Shown here: positions 45,455 through 53,996 of the stretch, in pieces | Layout of the letters: each line of letters begins with the position of its first letter | How positions within the stretch are numbered: position 1 is the first letter of the stretch | NCBI RefSeq assembly: GCF_947301925.1 | Contig: NZ_CAMYUE010000001.1 | Coordinates: forward strand, 310,001 to 374,000 | Direction: 5' to 3' | Length of the DNA: 64,000 bases | Source: an uncultured Ruminococcus sp. | GTDB taxonomy: Bacteria > Bacillota > Clostridia > Oscillospirales > Ruminococcaceae | Translations under genes and position numbers: made by a program | Notes under the pieces: model-generated | What the model was told of the DNA's origin: nothing | The model's database searches: none | Seen by the model: the letters and a program-made list of their open reading frames with translations, nothing else

Positions 45455-45485
45455 AATACTGCCGAGTGATCGGCAGTATTTTTTT
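45455..45485 (+). terminator. Terminator of the MoxR operon
   Basis: AATACTGCCG pairs with CGGCAGTATT around a 6-nt loop and is followed by a T run. Confidence 0.9.
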
Positions 45486-45490
45486 CTTCA

Positions 45491-45526
45491 ACAAAAAGAA
45501 CAAGTGTTTGACATTGTTCTTTTTGT
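45491..45526. promoter_or_regulatory. Perfect 13-bp inverted repeat over the triad promoter, candidate operator
   Basis: ACAAAAAGAACAA (45491-45503) and TTGTTCTTTTTGT (45514-45526) are exact inverted copies with a 10-bp spacer. The -35 box TTGACA (45508-45513) lies in the spacer. A repressor dimer bound here would block the promoter. No candidate repressor gene is adjacent. Confidence 0.65.
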
Positions 45527-45536
45527 ATGCTATAAT
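45508..45536 (+). promoter_or_regulatory. Consensus promoter of the TerB-BrxD-helicase operon
   Basis: TTGACA and TATAAT match consensus with a 17-bp spacer, 34 bp before the GTG start of the first gene. The -35 box sits within the inverted repeat at 45491-45526. Confidence 0.85.
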
Positions 45537-45570
45537 AAAGGTTGAACACCGGAAAAAGGAGGCGTGAACT

Positions 45571-47082
45571 GTGTCGGATACCAAAGAGATATTGAACATG
45601 ATACTGCATGATGAGAAGCTTCTGAACAGCCGCGCTCTCCGTGACAGGATATATACCGATGAGCCCATATTAAGGCCTGCTTCCCAGCTTCGGCGTCCTG
45701 CTGCTCCCGAGAGAATAAAGGAGATGAAGGGGCTCGCATTCACTCCGGAGGCCTACTGGAAAACCTCGGCCTGGCTGTTTTATACGCAGGGGAAGTTCAT
45801 GGAGGACTATGAGGACAGCTTTTCCTATGACACGGACTTCGTTAAATACTATCCCTCATACAGAGAGCTCAGCACAGAGCAGCTCAGAGGTTATTTTTCG
45901 TGGCGCACCGATGTGCGCAGAGGCAATATAAAAAAAGCTCCCTCCCCCTTTGTTTTTATTTATCTGTATGAGCTGGTGAACTGCATCGGCTCTGATGATC
46001 CGAATGAATGCTTTTCACGAATGAAAAGCTTCTGCGACAGCTATCGCGCTATTGACGACTCCATTGTAAAATACACGGACGTATGGCTTGCTGATATGAT
46101 CGTTTACTACGGACTTGATGCCGCCCTTGCCGATGAGCTGAATGATATAAAATACGACAAAATGCTTCTCACACTTATCAACTGGGAAAGCTACAGCAAC
46201 GACGAACTGTTCGAGGCCATAGATTTCCTTTCAGCATATCAGCTGAAAAAATCTCTCTACTACAGCGCAGCCCCTGAGGAGCTGAAGACCGTTCTCGTCA
46301 GAAGCTTTGTCAGCCTTTCACGTTTCTTCCGCGATAAGCGCAAGAACTCACTGATCGACAAGCTTTTCGGCAATATGGTGGAGTGCTCCTGCAATATGTT
46401 CGCCTCGGCTGTTTTTTACGACAGACAGCCTATGCGAAGCTGTGAATACTCCCTCAATGATATCCATTCATTTACCTGTACAAACGGCAAATGGAAATGC
46501 AGGAAGTATTTCGGAAACAGAGGCCGCAACGGCCGGCTTGGCGACCTTGTCAGGGCTGTGGACAGTCTTATGCGTGATAAGGCTGATTTCAAACACAAAA
46601 TAAGCTTCACAGGCGTATCAAAATCCGCGGTAAAGCTCATACAATCTGAGATAGACAGTTTTTACGAGGAAAAACGCCGAAAGGAAGCCGCAAAAATTGA
46701 AATTGATCTTTCTAAACTGGCCGGTATAAGAAGATCTGCCGATATCATCAGAGAAAAGCTTATAGTTGATGAGGAGGAGATCTCTGAACTCAGACAGTCC
46801 GAAGAAAACGTATGCGAAGATGAAAAAAGCTGTGAAAGCTGCTGTGAGCTTCCACTCGATAATGACGAGATATGCTTCATGAAGGCTCTGCTGTATAACG
46901 GAAATATTGCAGATATTGCAAAAAGCTGCGGAAAAATGGTATCTATTCTTGCCGATTCGGTAAACGAGAAGCTCTTTGACCGCTTCGGAGATACCGTTAT
47001 AGAATTTACAGGCGACCTTCCCGCACTTATTGAAGATTATACCGAAGAATTAATGGAAATGATACCTGATAACAAGGAGTAA
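45571..47082 (+). CDS. TerB_N/TerB_C domain protein, first gene of a BREX-like triad
   Basis: GTG start at 45571 behind AAAGGAGG; 503 residues. Residues ~50-250 match the TerB_N type (WLFYTQGKFMEDYEDSF, RGYFSWRTDVRRG, FVFIYLYELVNCIG). A middle part carries a basic surface (FGNRGRNGR). Residues ~365-500 match TerB_C (EIDLSKLAGIRRSADIIREK, then LIVDEEEISELRQ). No canonical small TerB metal-binding domain is obvious between them. TerB-containing systems are predicted stress or DNA-processing modules. The two downstream genes, spaced 4 and 11 bp, encode a BrxD-like ATPase and a helicase, so the three should act together. The biochemical role is unknown. Confidence 0.85.
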   Translation: MSDTKEILNMILHDEKLLNSRALRDRIYTDEPILRPASQLRRPAAPERIKEMKGLAFTPEAYWKTSAWLFYTQGKFMEDYEDSFSYDTDFVKYYPSYRELSTEQLRGYFSWRTDVRRGNIKKAPSPFVFIYLYELVNCIGSDDPNECFSRMKSFCDSYRAIDDSIVKYTDVWLADMIVYYGLDAALADELNDIKYDKMLLTLINWESYSNDELFEAIDFLSAYQLKKSLYYSAAPEELKTVLVRSFVSLSRFFRDKRKNSLIDKLFGNMVECSCNMFASAVFYDRQPMRSCEYSLNDIHSFTCTNGKWKCRKYFGNRGRNGRLGDLVRAVDSLMRDKADFKHKISFTGVSKSAVKLIQSEIDSFYEEKRRKEAAKIEIDLSKLAGIRRSADIIREKLIVDEEEISELRQSEENVCEDEKSCESCCELPLDNDEICFMKALLYNGNIADIAKSCGKMVSILADSVNEKLFDRFGDTVIEFTGDLPALIEDYTEELMEMIPDNKE

Positions 47083-47086
47083 ACCT

Positions 47087-48406
47087 ATGAAAATACCTAA
47101 AAGGATAGCTTCGTCCGTTATAAATTCCCTTAAAGGCGGCGTTGTTCCCCGCACGGGACTGCCCTACATCACAGTGGGACGAGAGACAGAGATCAATGCC
47201 CTGCTGCACGATGTGGATATTATCGCTGACGGAGGCGCTGCATTCCGCTTCATCTCAGGAAAATACGGAAGCGGAAAAAGCTTTCTGCTCCAGACTATAC
47301 GCAGCCACGTTATGGACAGGAATTTCGTTGTGGTCGACGCCGACCTTTCTCCCGAGAGAAGGCTCCAGGGCACAAAAGGTCAGGGACTTGCAACATATAA
47401 GGAGCTTATACGCAATATGTCAACAAAGACCCGTCCCGACGGCGGCGCTCTTACCCTTATACTTGACAGGTGGATAAGCGGTATCCGGACAGAAACAGCC
47501 GCAGAAAGCGGACTTCCCCCCGATCAGCCCGAATTCGGCAAAGCTGTTGAAAAGAAGATATACGAGGTCATAAACACGCTGAACGAAATGGTACACGGCT
47601 TTGATTTCGCAAAGCTGCTTACAATATATTATCATGCCTCCGTGGACGGCAATGACGAGGAAAAAGCCAAGGTGGTCAAGTGGTTCAGGGGCGAGTATAT
47701 CAACAAGACCGAGGCAAGATCTGAGCTTGGCGTCAATATTGTTATCAGCGATGATGACTGGTACGAATATATCAAGCTTTTCGCAATGTTCCTGAAAATG
47801 GCAGGCTACAGCGGTCTGCTCGTGCTCGTTGATGAGCTCGTCAATATATATAAGATACCAAACAGCATTACAAGGCAGTATAACTACGAGAAAATACTGA
47901 CTATGTATAATGATACACTTCAGGGCAAAGCAAAGTATATGGGTATCATCATGGGCGGAACTCCTCAGTGTATCGAGGATACGCGCCGCGGAGTGTACAG
48001 CTATGAGGCACTGCGCTCGCGTCTCTCGGAAGGCAGATTCGGCCGTGAGGGCATAAGGGATATGCTGGCTCCCGTCATACATCTCACCCCTCTCACATAC
48101 GAGGAAATGCTTGTACTTACCGAAAAACTGGCCGATATCCACGCACAGCTCTTTGATTACACACAGAAGATATCCCAGGAGGATATGATACACTTCATAC
48201 AGCTTGAATTCGGACGTATAGGCTCGGACAGCCATATAACTCCCCGTGAGGTCATAAGGGACTTTATTGAGCTGCTTGATATAATATACCAGAATCCACA
48301 GATAAATGTAAGTGAATTCATCGGCTCAGAGGCCATGAGCTTCTCAAAGCCCGATATGGGACAGGAACCATCAGATAACGAGGAATACGCAGAATTTGAG
48401 ATATAA
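47087..48406 (+). CDS. BrxD-like (DUF2791) P-loop ATPase
   Basis: 439 residues, AAGGAG before the ATG. Walker A is GKYGSGKS at residues 58-65 and Walker B LLVLVDE at 244-250; IIMGGTPQCIEDTRRGVYSY holds a probable sensor region. The N-terminus (RIASSVINSLKGGVVPRTG) and the GRETEIN block are typical for DUF2791/BrxD ATP-binding proteins, known from BREX type 2 loci. It probably couples ATP binding to loading of the downstream helicase on DNA; this is inference. No PglX, PglY, PglZ or other BREX gene is near. Confidence 0.88.
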   Translation: MKIPKRIASSVINSLKGGVVPRTGLPYITVGRETEINALLHDVDIIADGGAAFRFISGKYGSGKSFLLQTIRSHVMDRNFVVVDADLSPERRLQGTKGQGLATYKELIRNMSTKTRPDGGALTLILDRWISGIRTETAAESGLPPDQPEFGKAVEKKIYEVINTLNEMVHGFDFAKLLTIYYHASVDGNDEEKAKVVKWFRGEYINKTEARSELGVNIVISDDDWYEYIKLFAMFLKMAGYSGLLVLVDELVNIYKIPNSITRQYNYEKILTMYNDTLQGKAKYMGIIMGGTPQCIEDTRRGVYSYEALRSRLSEGRFGREGIRDMLAPVIHLTPLTYEEMLVLTEKLADIHAQLFDYTQKISQEDMIHFIQLEFGRIGSDSHITPREVIRDFIELLDIIYQNPQINVSEFIGSEAMSFSKPDMGQEPSDNEEYAEFEI

Positions 48407-48417
48407 GGACTTTTTCT

Positions 48418-50652
48418 ATGAGTATTTTTGAAAGGTATGCTCCCTTTATACAGGACTTTATATACCGAAACAACTGGGAATCCCTGCGCGCTATACAGGC
48501 TGCCGCAGGGGACGCTATTTTCAACACAGATGAAAACGTGCTGCTGACGGCTTCGACGGCCTCCGGAAAGACTGAAGCTGCTTTCTTCCCTATTCTTACC
48601 TTTTTCAGCGAGGATATGCCGAAAACAGTGGGAGCAATTTACATCGGTCCGCTGAAGGCCCTCATAAACGATCAGTTCACAAGACTGAACGATCTATGCG
48701 AGGAAGCGGATATACCTGTGTGGCACTGGCACGGTGATGTTGCACAGTCCCACAAGAGTCGTATGTTGAAATCTCCCTCCGGTATACTTCAGATAACGCC
48801 AGAATCCCTTGAGGCCATGATGATACGCAAACACGCGCTTATCCCTAAGCTTTTCGGCGATCTCAGATTCATCGTGATAGATGAGATACACTCGCTCATG
48901 CGCGGAGACCGCGGCGGTCAGACCATATGCCTGATAGAGCGGCTATGCAGAATGGCAGGCGTCAACCCCAGAAGGATAGGTCTGTCCGCAACCATCGGCG
49001 ATCCTGCTGCCGCAGGCGAATTTCTTGCCTATGGTACCGGCAGGGGCACCATAATCCCACGTATAGAAAGCAAGGGCGTAAAATGGCGCCTGTCAATGGA
49101 GCATTTCTATATAAGCCAGCAGGAACAGACAGATGAAATCAAAGCCGACGACGCACTTCCTGCCCTCGATATAAAAACAGATACGGCTCCGGAGCACGCA
49201 GACGCAGGCATGGGTTATATCTTTGAACATACAAGAGGCAAAAAGTGTCTCGTTTTTGTAAACTCACGGGAGGAATGCGAGGCTGTCACCACAACGCTCC
49301 GCTCCTACTGTGAGGCTAATCACGAGCCCGACCGTTTTCTCATACACCATGGCAATCTGTCGGCGGCATACCGCGAGACTGCCGAGGAAGCCATGAAGGA
49401 CGAGGACGTTTATATGACTACCTGTACTACTGCGACGCTTGAGCTTGGCATAGATATAGGCAGGCTTGAACGTGCGTTCCAGATCGAAGCTCCGTTTACG
49501 GTCTCCTCCTTCCTTCAGAGAATGGGCAGAACAGGAAGACGCGATCTTCCGCCTGAAATGTGGTTCGTTATCCGCGAGGAGCTTCCCGAACCGCGCTCCA
49601 TGCTACCCGAGACCATACCATGGTCGCTGATACAGGGTATAGCGCTCATACAGGTATATGCTGAAGAAAAATGGGTAGAGCCGCCTATGCTTGACAGACT
49701 TCCGTTCAGTCTGCTGTATCATCAGACCATGAGCACCCTTGCCTCCTGCGGTGAGCTGAGTCCCGCTGCTCTTGCGTCAAGGGTATTATCGCTGAAATAC
49801 TTCCATCGCATATCACAGGATGATTACAGGTGCCTTCTCAGACATCTGCTTGAAACAGATCATATTCAGCGCACCGACGAGGGCGGCCTTATAATCGGTC
49901 TTGCAGGCGAACGGATAGTCAACAGCTTCAAGTTCTATGCGGTTTTCCAGGAAAATGAAGAATATACCGTCCGCTGGGGCTCTCAGGAGCTTGGTACTCT
50001 TGTCAAACCGCCGCCGGCAGGTGAAAAGATAGCAATTGCCGGTCATGTATGGGTGGTGGAAGAGGTAGACCACAAGCGGAGACTTGTTTACTGTGAGCAG
50101 ATAAAGGGCAAAGTCCCCGCATACTTCGGAGACTGTCCCGGAGATATAAACACAAAGATACTTCTCCGTATGCGTCAGGTACTTGCGGAGGATAAAAGCT
50201 ATCCCTATCTCATGAAAAACGCTGCTGCAAGACTTTTGCAGGCAAGGAACACCGCACAGAACTCCGGCGTCACTGAAACTCCCCTCATATGTCTCGGCGG
50301 CAGTATGTGGTGTCTCTTTCCGTGGCTGGGCTCATACGCTTTTCTTGCTCTGGAACGCTTCCTGAAGCTGAAATGCGGTGAACGACTGGGACTTCGCGGT
50401 CTGGATTCATGCAGACCGTATTATATGCAGTTCACCATGAAGGTCACACCAGAGGAGTTTTTCGCCATAGTTTCCGAAGAAGCTGAAAAGAACTTCGATC
50501 CTCTGGAGCTGGTTTATCAGGGAGAAGTGCCTGTTTTTGAGAAATACGACGAATTCGTACCTCCTGAGCTGGTAAGAAAAGGCTTCGCTTACGGTATACT
50601 GAATATCGACGAAATGAGGTCGAGGATCAGAGAATGGAAAGAATTAATTTAA
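48418..50652 (+). CDS. BrxHI/Lhr-like superfamily 2 helicase
   Basis: 744 residues. Motif I TASTASGKTEAA (44-55), motif II DEIH (155-158), motif III GLSATIGDP (188-196) and motif VI QRMGRTGRRD are intact. The C-terminal ~350 residues are not a standard Lhr tail; they include a winged-helix-like stretch and a beta-rich part (VWVVEEVDHKRRLVYCEQIK). It belongs with the DEAD/DEAH helicases paired with BrxD-type ATPases. It should translocate on single-stranded DNA. It closes the triad, with 11 bp after the ATPase gene. No terminator is obvious before the lysR promoter. Confidence 0.9.
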   Translation: MSIFERYAPFIQDFIYRNNWESLRAIQAAAGDAIFNTDENVLLTASTASGKTEAAFFPILTFFSEDMPKTVGAIYIGPLKALINDQFTRLNDLCEEADIPVWHWHGDVAQSHKSRMLKSPSGILQITPESLEAMMIRKHALIPKLFGDLRFIVIDEIHSLMRGDRGGQTICLIERLCRMAGVNPRRIGLSATIGDPAAAGEFLAYGTGRGTIIPRIESKGVKWRLSMEHFYISQQEQTDEIKADDALPALDIKTDTAPEHADAGMGYIFEHTRGKKCLVFVNSREECEAVTTTLRSYCEANHEPDRFLIHHGNLSAAYRETAEEAMKDEDVYMTTCTTATLELGIDIGRLERAFQIEAPFTVSSFLQRMGRTGRRDLPPEMWFVIREELPEPRSMLPETIPWSLIQGIALIQVYAEEKWVEPPMLDRLPFSLLYHQTMSTLASCGELSPAALASRVLSLKYFHRISQDDYRCLLRHLLETDHIQRTDEGGLIIGLAGERIVNSFKFYAVFQENEEYTVRWGSQELGTLVKPPPAGEKIAIAGHVWVVEEVDHKRRLVYCEQIKGKVPAYFGDCPGDINTKILLRMRQVLAEDKSYPYLMKNAAARLLQARNTAQNSGVTETPLICLGGSMWCLFPWLGSYAFLALERFLKLKCGERLGLRGLDSCRPYYMQFTMKVTPEEFFAIVSEEAEKNFDPLELVYQGEVPVFEKYDEFVPPELVRKGFAYGILNIDEMRSRIREWKELI

Positions 50653-50669
50653 TAATCGCAATTTTTATC

Positions 50670-50698
50670 TTGATTTTTTCTCTTAAAAGTGATATAAT
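50670..50698 (+). promoter_or_regulatory. Promoter of the lysR-type gene
   Basis: TTGATT and TATAAT with a 17-bp spacer, 42 bp before the ATG. Confidence 0.65.
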
Positions 50699-50740
50699 AT
50701 TAAGCACAAAAATGACATAAGGACAAAGGTAGGATGTTTT

Positions 50741-51679
50741 ATGAAAATACAACAGCTTGAATATGTGATCGCTGTGGCAAGAGAAGGTAGTATTACCAAA
50801 GCGGCAAAGAAGTTATATCAGGCTCAGCCTAATATAAGTATTGCCCTTAAAGAGCTTGAAGCGTCTCTTGGCATACAGATCTTTAACCGCTCTCCCAACG
50901 GAATGATCCTCACGCCTGAGGGTGAGGAGTTCCTTGCAAGAGCTCAGACCATTGTGGACGAAATGCAGAGTCTCGAAAGAGATTATGCCCAGACTCCCGA
51001 AAACGAACTGAAGCTGAAGGTCGCAGCCGCCCGTTCAACATATGCTACATCTGCTATGGGCAAGCTCATAAGCGACTACTCAGAAAGAACCGACAAGATC
51101 GAAGTACACGTTATGGAGACCAGCACTGCAAAGGTCATGGAGGATATCTGTGCCGGCAAATACGATATAGGCTTCATAAGGGTCCCCAGTACATACTCCG
51201 AAATGATCGAGAGCAGACTCAAGACCCGTAATCTTGTGGGAAAGACCGTTATGGAATTCCCGCTGCAGATCGTCATGGCTATGGATCATCCTCTCGCAAA
51301 GTATGAGGATATCCCCTATGAGCTCCTGTTTGAATATCCCGAGATCATACACGGCGACGACGAACCCGAAATGATCAGGCGTGCGTCGATCAACCAGGAC
51401 TACGATGACAAACGTTCAACCAAGCGCATATTCATCTATGACCGCGGCACACAGATCAGTATGCTCAAAACGGTTAAGAACGCATATATGTGGGTTCCTC
51501 CCATGTCACAGAAGCTTCTGAAGTACAATGATCTCGTTACAAGAAAATGCTCATATGCAAACAATCTTAACAGGGATATGATAATCTACCGCAGAGCAAG
51601 CGAAAACAGCTCACTCATTGCGGACTGTATAAGAGCGGTTTACGAATACGCTGATAAGGTCGAAGGCCTTGAAATATAA
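50741..51679 (+). CDS. LysR family transcriptional regulator
   Basis: 312 residues. The N-terminal winged helix-turn-helix is classical (MKIQQLEYVIAVAREGSITK, then AAKKLYQAQPNISIALKELE, LGIQIFNRSPNGMILTPEG). The C-terminal periplasmic-binding-like effector domain follows. LysR genes are usually divergent from their target, but here the upstream operon is co-directional and the neighbour downstream convergent, so the regulon is not evident. The effector is unknown. A strong terminator follows. Confidence 0.93.
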   Translation: MKIQQLEYVIAVAREGSITKAAKKLYQAQPNISIALKELEASLGIQIFNRSPNGMILTPEGEEFLARAQTIVDEMQSLERDYAQTPENELKLKVAAARSTYATSAMGKLISDYSERTDKIEVHVMETSTAKVMEDICAGKYDIGFIRVPSTYSEMIESRLKTRNLVGKTVMEFPLQIVMAMDHPLAKYEDIPYELLFEYPEIIHGDDEPEMIRRASINQDYDDKRSTKRIFIYDRGTQISMLKTVKNAYMWVPPMSQKLLKYNDLVTRKCSYANNLNRDMIIYRRASENSSLIADCIRAVYEYADKVEGLEI

Positions 51680-51683
51680 TAAT

Positions 51684-51726
51684 ACCCCGATCAGACGGCT
51701 TTCCGTCTTTGATCGGGGCTTTTTTT
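51684..51726 (+). terminator. Terminator after the lysR-type gene
   Basis: CCCCGATCA pairs with TGATCGGGG around an inner GACGG/CCGTC hairpin, then seven T. Confidence 0.9.
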
Positions 51727-51730
51727 GGCG

Positions 51731-51817
51731 AAAAAAAGAATGAGAGCCATTAGGGGGGAGGTTCTCATTCTTAATAAGGGGATATGAGATTGTCATTTAT
51801 GAAAGAATGACTTTCCA
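51731..51817 (-). ncRNA. Candidate small regulatory RNA with C-rich loop
   Basis: The minus strand has its own promoter (51824-51852), then ~87 nt without a supported ORF and an ideal terminator. The predicted RNA folds as: a first hairpin GUCAUU/AAUGAC, a single-stranded linker containing AUCCCCUU, and a 13-bp terminator stem AAGAAUGAGAACC / GGCUCUCAUUCUU with one G-U pair and seven U at the end. The terminator loop reads UCCCCCC, and with the adjacent stem end it is complementary to Shine-Dalgarno sequences. Firmicute sRNAs such as RsaE use similar C-rich motifs. The alternative is that this is only a terminator of the GNAT gene 135 bp upstream. Confidence 0.55.
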
Positions 51818-51823
51818 TAAATT

Positions 51824-51852
51824 ATTATAGCATAATGCAACCTTTAATGCAA
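51824..51852 (-). promoter_or_regulatory. Promoter of the candidate small RNA
   Basis: TTGCAT and TATAAT are separated by 17 bp on the minus strand, placing the transcription start near 51817. Confidence 0.6.
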
Positions 51853-51952
51853 ATATAAAAAATTAATCCCTTTATATGTATTCTTTATCATAGATTATTT
51901 AAGTAAGCAATTTACATTTCATTAATATTTGCACTGATTTTTCTTCATAATA

Positions 51953-52423
51953 TCAGTCGCGGCTGATTATTTCAGTTCTTGTTATCACAAATCCTGCGCT
52001 TTCATACAGCTTTACTGCCTTGTAATTCCATTGTGCAGTGCTCAGAGTTATAGGCTTATCCGTATAACTTCGTATATAGTTTATAGCCCATAGAAGCAGT
52101 TTTCTGCCGTATCCCCTGCCCTGATAGGAACTGTTGACTATAAGGTCGTCGATCTCTGTACCGAAGCAACCAACGCTGCCAATGATAATATCACCATCGG
52201 TAAGCAGGTATATGTTATCGGCTTTTTCTACCAGCTGATTTATATCATTATAATAATCAAAGGGCTTAACATCAAGTGCCTTCCTCATATCATAGAAACA
52301 ATCGTTATATATCCGCTCATACTGAGGATAATACTCCTTACTGAAAGGTATCATTCTAATCTCAGGAGCAGCTGTTATCTCTCCCCTGTATTCCATTTCA
52401 TATATCTTAAAGCTGTTCATCAT
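51953..52423 (-). CDS. GNAT family N-acetyltransferase
   Basis: 156 residues. The acetyl-CoA binding loop is VNSSYQGRGYGRKLLLWAI, followed by LSTAQWNYKAVKLYESAGF, both diagnostic of GNAT. The N-terminal ~40 residues are an extension with a patterned strand (ITAAPEIRMIPFSKEYY). The ribosome binding site is weak (AGAGA before ATGATG). The acetyl acceptor is unknown. No strong terminator follows for at least 130 bp unless the candidate small-RNA terminator serves it. Confidence 0.88.
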   Translation of the reverse strand: MMNSFKIYEMEYRGEITAAPEIRMIPFSKEYYPQYERIYNDCFYDMRKALDVKPFDYYNDINQLVEKADNIYLLTDGDIIIGSVGCFGTEIDDLIVNSSYQGRGYGRKLLLWAINYIRSYTDKPITLSTAQWNYKAVKLYESAGFVITRTEIISRD

Positions 52424-52478
52424 TCTCTACGTAAAAATTATTGTATCAATTATATATTATAAATCATATCAGGTCAAC

Positions 52479-52520
52479 AAAAAAGCCATAGTACTCCCGA
52501 ACGGGAAAACTATGGCTTTT
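52479..52520 (-). terminator. Terminator after the M18 aminopeptidase gene
   Basis: AAAGCCATAGT and ACTATGGCTTT pair with an inner CCCG/CGGG hairpin and end in T on the minus strand. Confidence 0.87.
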
Positions 52521-52537
52521 ATCATTAAAAATACAGC

Positions 52538-53941
52538 TTAGTCAGCCATGAAAACCTCAAATGCCTTATAGGCCATATAGGTATCCACCTTAGATACTAT
52601 CTCATATGGAGCGTGCATTGAAAGCACGGGAACTCCCAGATCAATGGTATCAACGTTGAGATTGGCAATATAAGCTGCAACGGTTCCGCCGCCGCCTTCG
52701 TCAACCTTGCCAAGCTCGCCTGTCTGCCAGATAACGCCCTTTGCGTCCATAAGACGTCTGATTCTTCCTGTAAACTCAGCGGATGCATCGGAAGTGCCTG
52801 CCTTGCCTCTTGCACCCGTATACTTGGTAACAACAACACCGTGATTGATGTATGCAGCATTATTGCGCTCATTGACCTCGGGGAATGTGGGATCATATGC
52901 AGCATTTACATCTGCTGAAAGGCACTCTGAAGCTGAAAGCACAGTTCTGCCGTCCGAGCCAAGAGCCTCAGCGATATCTGCTACAAAATACTCAAGATAT
53001 GATGAGCTGAGTCCTGTGTTTCCGTCACTGCCTGTCTCCTCCTTGTCGGTAAGTACAGTAACTACTGTATGCTTAGGCTTTTTGCACTCCGCTGTAGCCA
53101 TAAGAGCAGGATATGCACATACCTTGTCATCGTGGCCATAGGCGCCTATCAAGCTTCTGTCAAAACCGATATCCTTTGCCTTGAATGCAGGAACTGCCTC
53201 AAGCTCTGAGGAAATGAAATCAGCCTCGGTAATACCGTACTTTTCAAAGAGAATATTCATTATTGCAAGCTTTACAGAGCCACTTTCCTCATCGTCCTTG
53301 AAAGGACGTGAACCGATAACGATATTGAGCTGCTCGCCTGTTATTCCCTTGCCCATAGGCTTCTGCATCTGAGCTGCTGCAAGATGAGGCAGAAGATCGG
53401 TCACTACAAAAACGGGATCGTTTTCATCCTCGCCGATATTTACCGGAATGCTTGTTCCGTCGGACTTTATTATAACACCGTGAAGTGCAAGAGGAATAGT
53501 AGTCCACTGATACTTCTTGATGCCGCCGTAGTAATGAGTCTTGAACAGAGCCATCTCCGTATCCTCATAAAGAGGATTCTGCTTCAGATCAAGTCTGGGA
53601 GAATCGATATGAGCTGCACAGAGCCTTACTCCCTCTTCGATGGGGGCTGTACCGATAACAGCTGCAAGAACGGCTTTTCCGCGGTTGTTGCGATATATCC
53701 TGTCCCCTGCTCTGAGCTTCATGCCTGCCTTGTATTCAACAAAGCCCTTCTTTTTCAGGAGCTCTATGGAATAAATTACTGCTTCACGCTCTATCTTAGC
53801 CTTGTTCATGAAATCCTTATAGCCCTCGCAGAACTTGTCGCAGGCCTTCAGTTCCTTGTCAGAGATAAGATGATAAGCGTTTTTGCGCTGCATAAGGAGC
53901 TTTTCTTTGAGCTTCTTTGCTGAGTCTTTTTTTTCTGCCAT
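52538..53941 (-). CDS. M18 family aminopeptidase
   Basis: 467 residues, GAAAGGAG before the ATG. The M18 dizinc site residues are in CAAHIDSPRLDLKQNPLYED, DKEETGSDGNTGLSSSYLEY and INHGVVVTKYTGARGKAG, and the substrate-loop motif is IGAYGHDDKVCAYP. The family removes N-terminal residues, often acidic or neutral ones, from peptides in the cytoplasm as a dodecamer. It is the last gene of the minus-strand block DUF951-prfA-tsaC-coaE-this gene, 55 bp after coaE, and has its own terminator. Confidence 0.94.
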   Translation of the reverse strand: MAEKKDSAKKLKEKLLMQRKNAYHLISDKELKACDKFCEGYKDFMNKAKIEREAVIYSIELLKKKGFVEYKAGMKLRAGDRIYRNNRGKAVLAAVIGTAPIEEGVRLCAAHIDSPRLDLKQNPLYEDTEMALFKTHYYGGIKKYQWTTIPLALHGVIIKSDGTSIPVNIGEDENDPVFVVTDLLPHLAAAQMQKPMGKGITGEQLNIVIGSRPFKDDEESGSVKLAIMNILFEKYGITEADFISSELEAVPAFKAKDIGFDRSLIGAYGHDDKVCAYPALMATAECKKPKHTVVTVLTDKEETGSDGNTGLSSSYLEYFVADIAEALGSDGRTVLSASECLSADVNAAYDPTFPEVNERNNAAYINHGVVVTKYTGARGKAGTSDASAEFTGRIRRLMDAKGVIWQTGELGKVDEGGGGTVAAYIANLNVDTIDLGVPVLSMHAPYEIVSKVDTYMAYKAFEVFMAD

Positions 53942-53996
53942 TAAATGTATTCTCCTTTCGCAGAAAATATATATAGCACAGCCATTTACGGCTGAG

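Noticed and set aside
45508-50652. Full BREX or prophage locus
   Set aside because: No PglX, PglZ, BrxA/B, integrase, tRNA-associated repeats or phage structural genes are present around the triad.
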